From Arenivirga flava (lineage in GTDB: Bacteria > Actinomycetota > Actinomycetes > Actinomycetales > Microbacteriaceae), in contig NZ_BSUL01000001.1 in NCBI RefSeq assembly GCF_030161575.1, positions 496,001 through 560,000 of the forward strand: a stretch of DNA of 64,000 bases. The letters run 5' to 3'. Each line of letters starts with the position of its first letter. Within the stretch, counting starts at the first letter, position 1. Shown here in pieces: positions 55,002 to 64,000 of the stretch. The notes under the pieces are model-generated. The model did no database searches and was not told the DNA's origin. It saw only the letters and a list, made by a program, of their open reading frames with translations. Made by a program: the position numbers and the translations under genes.

Positions 55002-56771
55002 GTGAGGTACCCCGCACGCACGCGCGGCCGGCTGGCGCTCGCGCTGATCGTCGTCGTCGTCCTGGTCGGCGTCTTCGTGGTCAGGCTCGTCGACCTGCAG
55101 GTCGTGCGCGCCGCCGATCTCGCCGAGCAGGGCGCGGATCGCCGCGGCGTCGAGGCGACCGTGTACGGCCGGCGCGGCGAGATCGTGGACACCAACGGCG
55201 TGGTGCTGGCCGACAGCGTCACCCGCTACGACCTCAAGGTCGATCCGGCGAATGCGAAGGACCGCGAACGACGCGTCGACGGCGAGAAGGTCGTGACCAC
55301 GCGCGACGAGCTGCTCGAGCAGATCGCCGCCATCACCGGAGGCGACGCGGCCGAGTACGCCCGCATCATCGATGAGCGGCTGGCCGAGGACCCGGATGCG
55401 AACTTCGCGAACCTCGCCAAGGACCTCGACGTCGACGCCTACAACGCCATCAACGAGCTCGGTATCGCCTGGATCGGCTGGGACACGGTGCCGAGCCGCA
55501 CGTACCCGGTCGGCGCCGTCGCCGGGAACCTGGTGGGCTTCATGGGCACGGACGGACCGCAGACGGGTCTCGAGCTCATGTACGACGAGGCCTGCCTCCA
55601 GGCCAGCAACGGCATCGAGACCTACGAGCGGAGCCCGGACGGCGTCCGTCTGCCCGGCAGCGTCGTCACCACCGTGCCGGCCGAGGACGGCGGCACGCTC
55701 AAGCTGACGATCGACAGCGACCTGCAGTGGTTCGTGCAGCAGCGGCTCAGCGAGTACGCGCTGTCGCTCGGCGCGCAGTGGGGCGCTGCGGCCGTGGTCC
55801 GCGTCTCGGACGGGCACATCATGGCGATGGCGGACTACCCGTCCGTCGACCCGAACGACGTCGGCGCCGTCGGAACCGACGCCCTCGGCTCGCGGGCGTT
55901 CTCGACCCCGGTCGAGCCCGGCTCGGTCATGAAGATGCCGGCCGCCGCGACCCTCCTCGACGAGAACGTCGCCGACCCGTACACCCGCCTCGAGACGCCC
56001 GGTTCCTGGACGGTCAACGGCGGCACCATCAACGACTGGTGGGCGCACGACACGATCCCGCTGACGCTCACGGGCATCCTCATGAACTCGTCGAACACCG
56101 GCACCTCGATGCTGAGCGACCGCATCGACGTGCAGACCCGCTGGCAGCACTTCTCCGACTTCGGCTTCGGGCAGAAGACGGCCGTCGGCTTCTCCGGCGA
56201 GTCCGCCGGCACGATCGGCTCGAGCGGCGCCTCGTGGGACGGTCTCACCAAGTACCTCGTCACCTTCGGCCAGGGCATGAGCGCGACGGTGGCGCAGATC
56301 GCCAGCGCCTACCAGGCGCTCGGCAACGACGGCGTGAAGATGCCGCTCACGCTCGTCGAGGGCTGCCAGTGGGCGGACGGCACGGTCACCGAGGCCCCGA
56401 GCACCGAGGGCACGCCCGTCATGCAGTCCGACACCTCAGTCGAGCTGCGCGGCATGCTCGAGAGCGTCGTCAACGAGGGCTACGCGGCGCACAACTTCGA
56501 CATCCCCGGCTACAACGTCTCCGCCAAGACGGGTACCGGCGAGGTCGCGATCGACGGCGCCTACACCGCGGAGCGCACGCTCTCCGTCGCCGGCGTGGCA
56601 CCCTCCGAGAACCCCGAGTACGCGGTCGTGGTGACCTACTACCGCCCCGCCAACAGCAAGAGCTCGTCGTCGGTCGCCGAGCCGTTCAGTAAGATCATGA
56701 GCCAGGTGCTGCAGACCTACCGCGTGCCGACCTCGACGGTCGGACCGGTCGGCTACCCGACCGAGTGGTGA
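55002..56771 (+). CDS. ftsI: Penicillin-binding protein, division transpeptidase FtsI/PbpB
   Basis: A 589-residue class B PBP. One N-terminal membrane helix (LALALIVVVVLVGVFVVRLVD), a pedestal beginning YGRRGEIVDTNGVVLADS, and the transpeptidase domain: SVMK (catalytic Ser in EPGSVMKMP), SSN in MNSSNTGTSML and KTGTGEV. It cross-links septal peptidoglycan with FtsW. GTG 55002 follows GGAAGG. Confidence 0.95.
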   Translation: MRYPARTRGRLALALIVVVVLVGVFVVRLVDLQVVRAADLAEQGADRRGVEATVYGRRGEIVDTNGVVLADSVTRYDLKVDPANAKDRERRVDGEKVVTTRDELLEQIAAITGGDAAEYARIIDERLAEDPDANFANLAKDLDVDAYNAINELGIAWIGWDTVPSRTYPVGAVAGNLVGFMGTDGPQTGLELMYDEACLQASNGIETYERSPDGVRLPGSVVTTVPAEDGGTLKLTIDSDLQWFVQQRLSEYALSLGAQWGAAAVVRVSDGHIMAMADYPSVDPNDVGAVGTDALGSRAFSTPVEPGSVMKMPAAATLLDENVADPYTRLETPGSWTVNGGTINDWWAHDTIPLTLTGILMNSSNTGTSMLSDRIDVQTRWQHFSDFGFGQKTAVGFSGESAGTIGSSGASWDGLTKYLVTFGQGMSATVAQIASAYQALGNDGVKMPLTLVEGCQWADGTVTEAPSTEGTPVMQSDTSVELRGMLESVVNEGYAAHNFDIPGYNVSAKTGTGEVAIDGAYTAERTLSVAGVAPSENPEYAVVVTYYRPANSKSSSSVAEPFSKIMSQVLQTYRVPTSTVGPVGYPTEW

Positions 56772-56796
56772 CCGGCATCCCGATGAAAGGCGCAGT

Positions 56797-58342
56797 GTGA
56801 CCGAGGCTTCCGTGGGAATCCGTCCGGAGCATCCCTCGGCTCGATCGCTCGCCGCGCTCGTCGAGGATTCCGGTGTCGAGGTGTGCGGCAGCGTGCAGGG
56901 CGTCGAGGTGACGGGAGTGAGCCTCAGCAGCCGCGAGGTGCTGCCCGGCGACCTGTACGTCGCGCTGCGCGGCGATCGTGCGCACGGTGCCGCCTACGCC
57001 GCGCAGGCGCGTGACGCCGGCGCGGTGGCGATCGTGACCGATGCCGAGGGCGCCGAGCTCGCCGCCGATGCGGGACTGCCCGTCCTCGTCGTCGACGAGC
57101 CCCGCCTCGCGCTGGGCGACCTGGCCGCCTGGGTGTACCAGACCGACGAGCTGCGACCGACCCTCTTCGGGGTGACCGGCACGAACGGCAAGACGTCGAC
57201 GTCGTATCTGCTCGACGGCCTGCTGCGCCAGCTCGGCCTGACCACCGGTCTGAGCACCACCGCCGAACGACGCGCGGGCGACCTGGTCGTCGAGGCCAAG
57301 CTGACGACGCCCGAGGCGCCGGAGCTCCACGCTCTGCTCGCCCGGATGCGGGAGTCGGAGGTGCGCGCAGCCGTCATCGAGGTCTCCTCGCACGCGCTGG
57401 GGCGCCACCGCATCGACGGGCTGCTGTTCGATGTCGTCGGCTTCACCAACCTCAGCCACGACCACCTCGACGAGTACGCCGACATGGACGAGTACTTCGG
57501 GGTCAAGCTGCAGCTCTTCCACCCCGATCACGCCAAGCGGGGCGTCGCGAGCCTCGACACCCCCTGGGGGAGCGCGTGCTCGAGGAGTCCCGCATCCCGG
57601 TGACCACGGTCGTCCTGGCCGAGGCCGGACGGAGCGCCGACTGGACCGTGACCGTCCTCGAGGAGCGGGTCGACCGCACCGTGTTCCGCCTCGACGGGCC
57701 CGACGGCCGCGAGCTGGTCACCAGCGTGCCGCTGCTCGGCCGCCACATGGCCTCGAACGCGGGACTCGCGATCGTCATGCTCGTCGAGGCCGGCTTCGAC
57801 CTCGAGGCGATCGGCCAGGCGCTGGGCGATGACGGCATCGAGGCCTTCCTGCCCGGCCGCATCGAGCGCGTCTCGGGGAGCGGGGGCCTGCGCTCTTCGT
57901 CGACTTCGGCCACAGCCCGGAGGCGTTCCGCACCACCCTTGAGGCGCTGCGGCGCTTCACCGAGGGCGACATCGTCATGGTCTTCGCCGCCAACGGCGAT
58001 CGCGACCACAGCAAGCGCGAGGCGATGGGGGCCATTCCCGCGGAGCTCGCCGACCATCTCATCGTGACCGACCTCAACCCGCGCACGGAGGATCCCGCGT
58101 CCATCCGCGCCGTGCTCCTCGAGGCGGCCCGGGCGACGGCGCCCGGCAAGCCGGTCGAGGAGATCGCCGACCCGACCGCGGCGATCCGCCGCGCGGTCGA
58201 GCTGGCGGGACCGGGAGACAGCATCCTCTGGGCCGGACCCGGCCACCAGGAGTACCGAGAGATCGGCACCGACAAGGTGCCGTACTCCGCGCGATCCGAG
58301 GCGCGACTCGCGCTGCAGGACGCCGGATGGGAGCCCGCATGA
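56797..58342 (+). CDS. murE: UDP-MurNAc-tripeptide synthetase, two frameshifts
   Basis: Adds the third residue (a diamino acid) to UDP-MurNAc-L-Ala-D-Glu. Walker-type [17 protein letters not shown], the KLTTPEAPELH carbamylation region and VIEVSSHALGRHRIDG are intact. The frame breaks at the G5 run 57566-57570 (restored: DTPWGERVLEE) and again at the G4 or G5 run within 57876-57887 (restored: RVSGERGPALFVDFGHSP). With two bases added it is 515 residues. Essential, so these are almost surely sequence errors. The specificity motif reads LNPR rather than the DAP-type DNPR. Its stop overlaps murF. Confidence 0.95.
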
Positions 58343-59775
58343 TCGCCCTGACCCTCGCCGACCTGGTCGGCATCCTCGACGCGCGCCTCGTGCTCGCGCC
58401 CGGGACGACGGAGGAGACCGTCGTCGACGGCGCCGTCGAGACGAACACCAAGGACCTGCTGCCCGGTGGCGTCTTCGTCGCGTTGCCCGGCGAGACGACC
58501 GACGGCCACCGCTTCGCCGACGCCGCGGTCGAGGCCGGTGCCGTGCTGCTCATCGTCGAGCGCGAGCTGGAGCTCGCGAAACCCGTGCCGCAGCTCGTCG
58601 TGACGGACGGCGTGCAGGCGCTCGCGGCGCTGGCCCGGGAGGTGGTCGCCCGCGTGCGTGCCGGAGGCTCGCTGCAGGTCGTCGGCATCACCGGCTCCAA
58701 CGGCAAGACGACCACGAAGAACCTCGTCGGCGCCATCCTGTCGGCCGAGGCGCCCACCGTCGCCCCGCGCGAGAGCTTCAACAACCACGTCGGCGCGCCC
58801 ATCTCGATGCTGCGCATCGATCACGACACCCGGTTCCTCGTCGTCGAGATGGGCGCGAGCGGCACCGGCCAGATCCAGCACCTCGTCTCGATCGTCGTGC
58901 CCGACGTCTCCGCGGTGCTGAAGATCGGCATGTCGCACGTCGGCAAGTTCGGCGGCATCGAGGCGACCGCCGAGGAGAAGTCCGCGATCGTGCGGGTGCT
59001 GCCGGGAAGCGCGACCGCGATCCTCAACCACGACGACCACCGGGTCGCGGCGATGGCCGAGCGCACGGCGGCGAAGGTGCGCTGGTTCGGACTCGACGGC
59101 GGCGATCTGCGCGCCGAGGACATCGTCGGCACCGCCACGGGCACGGCGTTCACGCTCGTCGCCGGCGAGCGCCGGCTGCCCGTGCGCCTGCGCATCCTGG
59201 GCGAGCACCACGTCATGAACGCGCTGGCGGCCCTCAGCATCGCCGACGAGCTCGGCGTACCGCTCGAGCGTGCGATCGCCGCGATCGAGCAGGTCGCGCG
59301 CGCCGAGCGCTGGCGCATGGAGGTGCTGCACCCGCAGGAGGGCGTGGTGCTCATCAACGACGCCTACAACGCGAACCCGGAGTCCATCGCCGCAGCACTG
59401 AAGACGCTTGCGCAGATCACGGAGCCAGGCCAGCGCCGCATCGCCGTGCTCGGCGAGATGGCGGAGCTCGGCGAGCACGCCGACGAGGAGCACGACCGCA
59501 TCGGCCGCCTCGTCGTGCGCCTCGGCATCGAGCAGCTCTACGTCGTGGGCCACGGCGCCCGGCACATCCACAACGCCGCCGGTCTCGAGGGTTCCTGGGA
59601 CGGCGAGTCCGTGTACCTCGAGACGCACGACGACGCCTACCATCGGATCCGTGAAGATCTGCGCCCAGGTGACGTCGTGCTCGTGAAGTCCTCGAGGGTC
59701 GCAGGACTCCGGTTCCTCGGCGACCGCATCGCAGGCATCGGCTCGGACGGCGCTCCGCTGGAGCCCGTGGCATGA
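58339..59775 (+). CDS. murF: UDP-MurNAc-tripeptide:D-Ala-D-Ala ligase
   Basis: A 478-residue Mur ligase. It has [23 protein letters not shown] loop [35 protein letters not shown] and the C-terminal [12 protein letters not shown] with the GEMAELG motif. Completes the cytoplasmic pentapeptide. ATG 58339 overlaps the murE stop; a start four codons earlier is less likely. Confidence 0.95.
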   Translation: MIALTLADLVGILDARLVLAPGTTEETVVDGAVETNTKDLLPGGVFVALPGETTDGHRFADAAVEAGAVLLIVERELELAKPVPQLVVTDGVQALAALAREVVARVRAGGSLQVVGITGSNGKTTTKNLVGAILSAEAPTVAPRESFNNHVGAPISMLRIDHDTRFLVVEMGASGTGQIQHLVSIVVPDVSAVLKIGMSHVGKFGGIEATAEEKSAIVRVLPGSATAILNHDDHRVAAMAERTAAKVRWFGLDGGDLRAEDIVGTATGTAFTLVAGERRLPVRLRILGEHHVMNALAALSIADELGVPLERAIAAIEQVARAERWRMEVLHPQEGVVLINDAYNANPESIAAALKTLAQITEPGQRRIAVLGEMAELGEHADEEHDRIGRLVVRLGIEQLYVVGHGARHIHNAAGLEGSWDGESVYLETHDDAYHRIREDLRPGDVVLVKSSRVAGLRFLGDRIAGIGSDGAPLEPVA

Positions 59776-60872
59776 TCGCGCTCCTCCTCGCGGGCGGCAT
59801 CTCCATGCTGTTCACGCTCGTCGCCACGCCCCTGTTCGTCCGCCTGTTCCGACGGCTCCGCTGGGGCCAGTTCGTCCGCGTGGACACGGCCGTCGATCAC
59901 AAGACCAAGCGCGGTACGCCCACCATGGGCGGCATCGTGTTCATCGTCGGCGCGCTGCTCGGCTACTTCCTCGGCAAGATCCCGACGCTGGGGGAGTCCG
60001 GCTACAGCGCCTCCGCCCTCCTCGTCATCCTGCTCATGGTCGGGCTGGGCCTCGTCGGCTTCCTCGACGACTTCATCAAGATCAGCCGCCAGCGCAGCCT
60101 GGGCCTCACGCCGTGGGCGAAGATCGCCGGTCAGGTCCTCGTGGCGAGCGCCTTCGCGGTGCTCGCGCTGAACTTCCCCGACCGCTACGGCCAGACGCCG
60201 GCCTCCAGCGCGATCTCGTTCATCCGCGACATCCCGCAGCTCGACTTCCGCGTGCTCGGCCTCGTGGTCGGCGGCATCCTGTTCGCGATCTGGGTGCTGC
60301 TCATCGTCGTGTCGACCTCCAACGGCGTGAACATCGCCGACGGCCTCGACGGCCTCGCGACCGGCGCCTCGATCTTCGCGATCGGCTCGTTCATCTTCAT
60401 CGGCTTCTGGCAGTTCAACCAGTCCTGCGTGAACCTCGCCGGCGACGACCCCTTCCTCTACAAGTGCTACGAGGCCCGCGACCCGATGGACCTCGCGATC
60501 CTCGCGACGGCGATCACGGGCGGCCTCATCGGCTTCCTCTGGTGGAACACCTCGCCGGCGCAGATCTTCATGGGCGACACCGGCTCCCTCGCGCTCGGCG
60601 GCGCGCTGGCGGGCCTCGCGATCCTGAGCCGCACCGAGCTGCTGCTCGTGCTCATCGGCGGCCTGTTCGTCATCTCGGCCGGTTCGGTCGTGCTGCAGCG
60701 GGCCAGCATGAAGCTGCGCAAGAAGCGCATCTTCCGGATGAGCCCGATCCACCACCACTTCGAGCTGAAGGGATGGGCGGAGGTGACGGTGGTCGTGCGC
60801 TTCTGGATCATCGCCGCGCTCTGCGTCGCCGGCGGCGTCGGCCTGTTCTACCTCGAGTGGGTCAGCCGTTGA
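59772..60872 (+). CDS. mraY: Phospho-N-acetylmuramoyl-pentapeptide transferase
   Basis: A 366-residue membrane enzyme with about ten helices forming lipid I. Signature [20 protein letters not shown], the Asp pair [24 protein letters not shown], and the HHH loop [12 protein letters not shown] are all present. Overlaps murF and murD by four bases each. Confidence 0.97.
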   Translation: MIALLLAGGISMLFTLVATPLFVRLFRRLRWGQFVRVDTAVDHKTKRGTPTMGGIVFIVGALLGYFLGKIPTLGESGYSASALLVILLMVGLGLVGFLDDFIKISRQRSLGLTPWAKIAGQVLVASAFAVLALNFPDRYGQTPASSAISFIRDIPQLDFRVLGLVVGGILFAIWVLLIVVSTSNGVNIADGLDGLATGASIFAIGSFIFIGFWQFNQSCVNLAGDDPFLYKCYEARDPMDLAILATAITGGLIGFLWWNTSPAQIFMGDTGSLALGGALAGLAILSRTELLLVLIGGLFVISAGSVVLQRASMKLRKKRIFRMSPIHHHFELKGWAEVTVVVRFWIIAALCVAGGVGLFYLEWVSR

Positions 60873-62398
60873 GCGGCGGGAACCGCCTCGACGGTCTGAC
60901 GAGCTGGCACGCCGACTGGCGCGGGCTCCGGGTCGGGGTGCTCGGCCTGGGGGTCACGGGCTTCGCCGTGGCGGACACGCTCGTCGAGCTCGGCGCGCAG
61001 GTGCTGGTGGTGGCCTCGAAGGGGGCGCCGGATCAGGTGGAGCTGCTCGACGTCATCGGCTCCGGTTTCGTGCAGCAGGACGACCTCTCGACGCCGCCGC
61101 GGGAACTCATCGATCTCGATCCCGAGCTGCTCATCGTGTCGCCCGGCTTCCACCCCGACCATCCGCTGCTCGCCTGGGCCGCGGACCGCGGCATCCCGCT
61201 GTGGGGCGATATCGAGCTGGCGTGGCGCCTGCGCGACAAGGTCGGCGAGCCGGCGGAGTGGATCCTGGTCACCGGCACGAACGGCAAGACCACGACGACT
61301 CAGCTGACCGCGACGATCCTCGCGGCGGACGGCGTGCGCGTCGCGCCCGTCGGCAACATCGGCACGCCCGTGCTGGACGCGATCCGCGATCCGGAGGGCT
61401 TCCAGACGCTCGTCGTGGAGCTCTCGAGCTACCAGCTGCACGCGCTGCCGCTGACCGGGCCCGGGGCTCTGCATCCGCTCGCCAGCGTCTGCCTCAATCT
61501 CGCCGACGACCACCTCGACTGGCACGGCAGCGCCGACGCCTACCGCAGCGCGAAGGGCAAGGTCTACGAGAACACCCGCATCGCCTGCGTCTACAACAGG
61601 GACGACGAGGCGACGAGGCGGATGGTCGAGGAGGCGGACGTCGAGGAGGGCGCCCGCGCCATCGGCTTCGGCCTCGGCATGCCGGGCCCGAGCGACTTCG
61701 GTCTCGTCGAGGACCTGCTCGTCGACCGTGCGTTCCTCGAGACGCGACGCGACCAGGCGCTCGAGCTCGTCACGCTGGACGAGCTCCGCGCCGTCGGGCT
61801 CGGCGCGCCGCACCTGGTCGCCGACGTGCTGGCGGCCAGCGCGCTGGCCCGCGCCGCCGGCGTGCCCGCCCCCGTCGTGCGGGAGGCGCTGCTCGCCTTC
61901 CGCGTCGACCGTCACCGCACGGAGACGGTCGCCGTCGCAGCCGAGGTGCGCTGGGTCGACGACTCCAAGGCCACCAACCCGCATGCGGCCGAGGCCTCGC
62001 TGCGCGCGTTCGACTCGGTGGTGTGGATCGTCGGCGGTCAGCTGAAGGGCGTGGAGATCGCTCCGCTCGTGCAGCGGCACGCGAAGCGCCTCAGCGCCGT
62101 CGTGCTGATCGGCACCGAACGCGAGCCGCTGCGCGAGGCGTTCGCGCGACACGCGCCCGCGGTGACGCTGCTCGAGGCGTCCAGCGCCGACACTGAGGGG
62201 GTCATGCCCGACGCGGTCCGCTTGTCGGCCGGGGTCGCGCGGCCCGGGGACACCGTGCTCCTCGCACCGTCCGCGGCGTCGCTCGACCAGTTCGACGGGT
62301 ATGCCGACCGAGGTCGCCGCTTCGCGGCCGCCGTGCAGCAGTTCCTGGGAGGTGACGCGGATGGACCGGAAGCCGCGCACCGCGCACCCCGCGACTGA
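60869..62398 (+). CDS. murD: UDP-N-acetylmuramoylalanine-D-glutamate ligase
   Basis: A 509-residue Mur ligase adding D-glutamate. Rossmann-like start [21 protein letters not shown] loop [22 protein letters not shown] and [16 protein letters not shown]. The start is a rare TTG whose last bases form the mraY stop (TTGA); no ATG or GTG lies near the domain start. Long C-terminal tail overlaps ftsW by 38 bases. Confidence 0.93.
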   Translation: MSGGNRLDGLTSWHADWRGLRVGVLGLGVTGFAVADTLVELGAQVLVVASKGAPDQVELLDVIGSGFVQQDDLSTPPRELIDLDPELLIVSPGFHPDHPLLAWAADRGIPLWGDIELAWRLRDKVGEPAEWILVTGTNGKTTTTQLTATILAADGVRVAPVGNIGTPVLDAIRDPEGFQTLVVELSSYQLHALPLTGPGALHPLASVCLNLADDHLDWHGSADAYRSAKGKVYENTRIACVYNRDDEATRRMVEEADVEEGARAIGFGLGMPGPSDFGLVEDLLVDRAFLETRRDQALELVTLDELRAVGLGAPHLVADVLAASALARAAGVPAPVVREALLAFRVDRHRTETVAVAAEVRWVDDSKATNPHAAEASLRAFDSVVWIVGGQLKGVEIAPLVQRHAKRLSAVVLIGTEREPLREAFARHAPAVTLLEASSADTEGVMPDAVRLSAGVARPGDTVLLAPSAASLDQFDGYADRGRRFAAAVQQFLGGDADGPEAAHRAPRD

Positions 62399-63596
62399 GT
62401 CCGCGGCGCCCTCACGACCCGCCGCCGCGCTCGTCAGGGTGCGCAGCCTCTTCACGCCCGAGCACGCCAACTTCACGATGTTGCTCGGCATCACCGTGTT
62501 CATGGTGGGCTTCGGCCTGCTCATGGTGCTCTCGTCGTCCGCGATCACGAGCTACCGGCAGAACGACGAGGACTTCTTCTACACCGCGTCGCGCCAGGCC
62601 ATGTTCGCGATCATCGGCCTGCCGCTGATGCTGATCGCGTCGCGGACGCCGCAGCGCTTCTGGAAGCGATGGTCGAACCTCGCCCTCTGGGGCTCGCTGG
62701 CCATCCAGTCGCTCATCTTCGTGCCCGGCATCGGCCAGAGCTTCGGTACCAGCAACACGAACTGGATCGCCATCGGCCCCGTGCAGGGCCAGCCCAGCGA
62801 GTTCGTTAAGATCGCGCTGGCCATCTGGCTGGCCTCGGTCGTCGCCGACCGCCCCGAGATCGTGAGCGACTGGCGGGCGCTGCTCAAGACCGTCGGCCTG
62901 CCGATCGGCCTTGCCCTCGGGCTGGTGCTCGCCGGCGGCGACCTCGGCACCGCGATCGTCATCGCCCTGATCGCGTTCGGCGCGCTGTTCGTCGCCGGGG
63001 TGCGCCTGCGGGTGCTGCTGCTGCCGATCGTCGTCGGCGCACTCCTCGCGATCATCGTGACGATGAGCTCCGCCAGCCGCTCCGGCCGTGTGATGACCTT
63101 CCTGAACGGCGGATGCGCGTCGGTCGACGAGGCCGACCAGGCCTGCTGGCAGACCGTGCACGGCCTCTACGCGCTGGCCACCGGCGGCGTCTTCGGCGTC
63201 GGCCTCGGCAACTCCCGCGCCAAGTGGTCCTGGCTGCCGCACTCGGAGACCGACTACATCTTCGCGATCATCGGCGAGGAGCTCGGCCTGATCGGCGCAG
63301 TCGTGGTGCTGCTGCTCTTCGTGGTGCTGGCGATCGCGCTGCTGCGCATCATCCGAGGCTCCTCCTCGCCCTACGTCAAGATCGCGGTCACGGCGATCAT
63401 GGTCTGGATGATCGGGCAGGCCTTCATCAACATCGCGGTGGTGCTGACGCTGCTGCCGGTGATCGGGGTGCCGCTGCCCCTCATCTCTCAGGGCGGTTCG
63501 GCGCTCGTCGCCAACCTCTTCGCCATCGGCATCGCCCTCTCCTTCGCCCGCCGCCCCGCGGTCGAGCAGACCACCGACGGAGCCCCCGCCTCATGA
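62361..63596 (+). CDS. ftsW: Lipid II polymerase FtsW
   Basis: A 411-residue SEDS glycosyltransferase with about ten helices. It has a charged cytoplasmic N-terminus, QPSEFVKIALAIWLA, GGDLGTAIVI with the catalytic-region Asp, and the GEELGLIGAV and GVPLPLISQGGSALVANL signatures. ATG 62361 follows GGGAGG inside murD. Pairs with FtsI for septal wall synthesis. Confidence 0.95.
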   Translation: MDRKPRTAHPATESAAPSRPAAALVRVRSLFTPEHANFTMLLGITVFMVGFGLLMVLSSSAITSYRQNDEDFFYTASRQAMFAIIGLPLMLIASRTPQRFWKRWSNLALWGSLAIQSLIFVPGIGQSFGTSNTNWIAIGPVQGQPSEFVKIALAIWLASVVADRPEIVSDWRALLKTVGLPIGLALGLVLAGGDLGTAIVIALIAFGALFVAGVRLRVLLLPIVVGALLAIIVTMSSASRSGRVMTFLNGGCASVDEADQACWQTVHGLYALATGGVFGVGLGNSRAKWSWLPHSETDYIFAIIGEELGLIGAVVVLLLFVVLAIALLRIIRGSSSPYVKIAVTAIMVWMIGQAFINIAVVLTLLPVIGVPLPLISQGGSALVANLFAIGIALSFARRPAVEQTTDGAPAS

Positions 63597-64000
63597 CGAC
63601 GTACCTCCTGGCCGGCGGCGGCACCGCCGGCCATGTCAACCCCCTGCTCGCGGTCGCCGACCGCATCCGCGCCCGCGAACCCGAGTCGACCGTGCTCGTG
63701 CTCGGCACCGCCGAGGGACTCGAGTCGCGCCTGGTGCCGCTGCGCGGCTACGAGCTGCTCACGGTGGAGCGGCTGCCGTTCCCGCGCCGCCCGAACGGGG
63801 CTGCGCTGCGCTTCCCGACCCGGCTGGCGCGCAGCCGGGCGCGCGTGGTGCGGCTCATCCGCGACCGCGGCGTCGACCTCGTCATCGGCTTCGGCGGCTA
63901 CGCGGCCGCTCCCGCCTACCTGGCCGCGCGACGTGCGGGCATCCCCTTCGCCCTGCACGAGGCCAACGCGATGCCCGGCATCGCGAACCGTCTCGGCGCC
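63593..64000 (+). CDS. murG: UDP-GlcNAc:lipid I N-acetylglucosaminyltransferase MurG, 3' partial
   Basis: 136 codons of a GT28 enzyme that forms lipid II. The N-terminal donor/acceptor loop YLLAGGGTAGHVNPLLAVAD, GTAEGLESRLVP, VIGFGGYAAAPAYLAAR and HEANAMPGIANRLGA are exactly MurG. ATGA overlap with ftsW. The gene continues beyond the window. Confidence 0.97.
   Translation, partial: MTTYLLAGGGTAGHVNPLLAVADRIRAREPESTVLVLGTAEGLESRLVPLRGYELLTVERLPFPRRPNGAALRFPTRLARSRARVVRLIRDRGVDLVIGFGGYAAAPAYLAARRAGIPFALHEANAMPGIANRLGA

Noticed and set aside
57576..58067. Separate small genes downstream of a truncated murE
   Set aside because: They encode consecutive parts of MurE itself; two single-base repairs rebuild one 515-residue enzyme.

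Overview
The window is high-GC actinobacterial DNA. Its gene set and gene order point to the Microbacteriaceae (inference). The evidence is two conserved actinobacterial blocks, a pgsA-garA-ftsR-merR block and a fadD15-plsC-aroG-pknL-Rv2175c-idsA-DUF3040-mraZ-dcw block, together with DtxR-type iron boxes and a MurE whose specificity motif departs from the meso-DAP form.

Layout. 1-4.3 kb is an accessory toxin locus: the 3' part of a large polymorphic toxin with a papain-fold domain and a TNT NADase domain, then an Imm61-like immunity gene and an unknown gene. 4.4-8.8 kb holds a small unknown protein, a DMT exporter, glycerol dehydrogenase, a DeoR regulator and an AraC regulator. 9-13 kb is a siderophore ABC importer behind two iron boxes, followed by a PLD-like protein. 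13.75-14.25 kb is non-coding repeat DNA. 14.2-17.3 kb holds rlmN, a CHY zinc finger gene, a DarT-like ADP-ribosyltransferase and an unknown gene. 17.5-25.1 kb is a sugar ABC importer fused by start/stop overlaps to mtnK, mtnA and a RuBisCO-like protein, converging on a cupin: a candidate methylthioribose (or deoxyribose) uptake and salvage route. 25.4-29.7 kb holds a hexapeptide protein and a second, CeuB/YclN-type iron importer behind another iron box. 29.8-37 kb is a mixed housekeeping and efflux region. 37.2-42.6 kb contains pgsA, garA, ftsR, merR, two ParA/MinD ATPases and def. 42.6-52.5 kb contains fadD, plsC, aroG, a PASTA kinase, a LysM protein, the Rv2175c homologue, a polyprenyl synthase and DUF3040. 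52.8-64 kb is the division and cell wall cluster mraZ-rsmH-ftsL-ftsI-murE-murF-mraY-murD-ftsW-murG, with murG cut by the window end.

A striking feature is that at least ten genes, including the essential murE, each lack single bases in short G or C runs. In every case adding one base per site restores a full family-length protein whose span becomes divisible by three. I read this as a homopolymer-deletion error pattern of the assembly rather than real gene decay, and I annotate the full spans as CDS with the frameshift stated.

No rRNA, tRNA, CRISPR array, transposase or phage gene was recognised.
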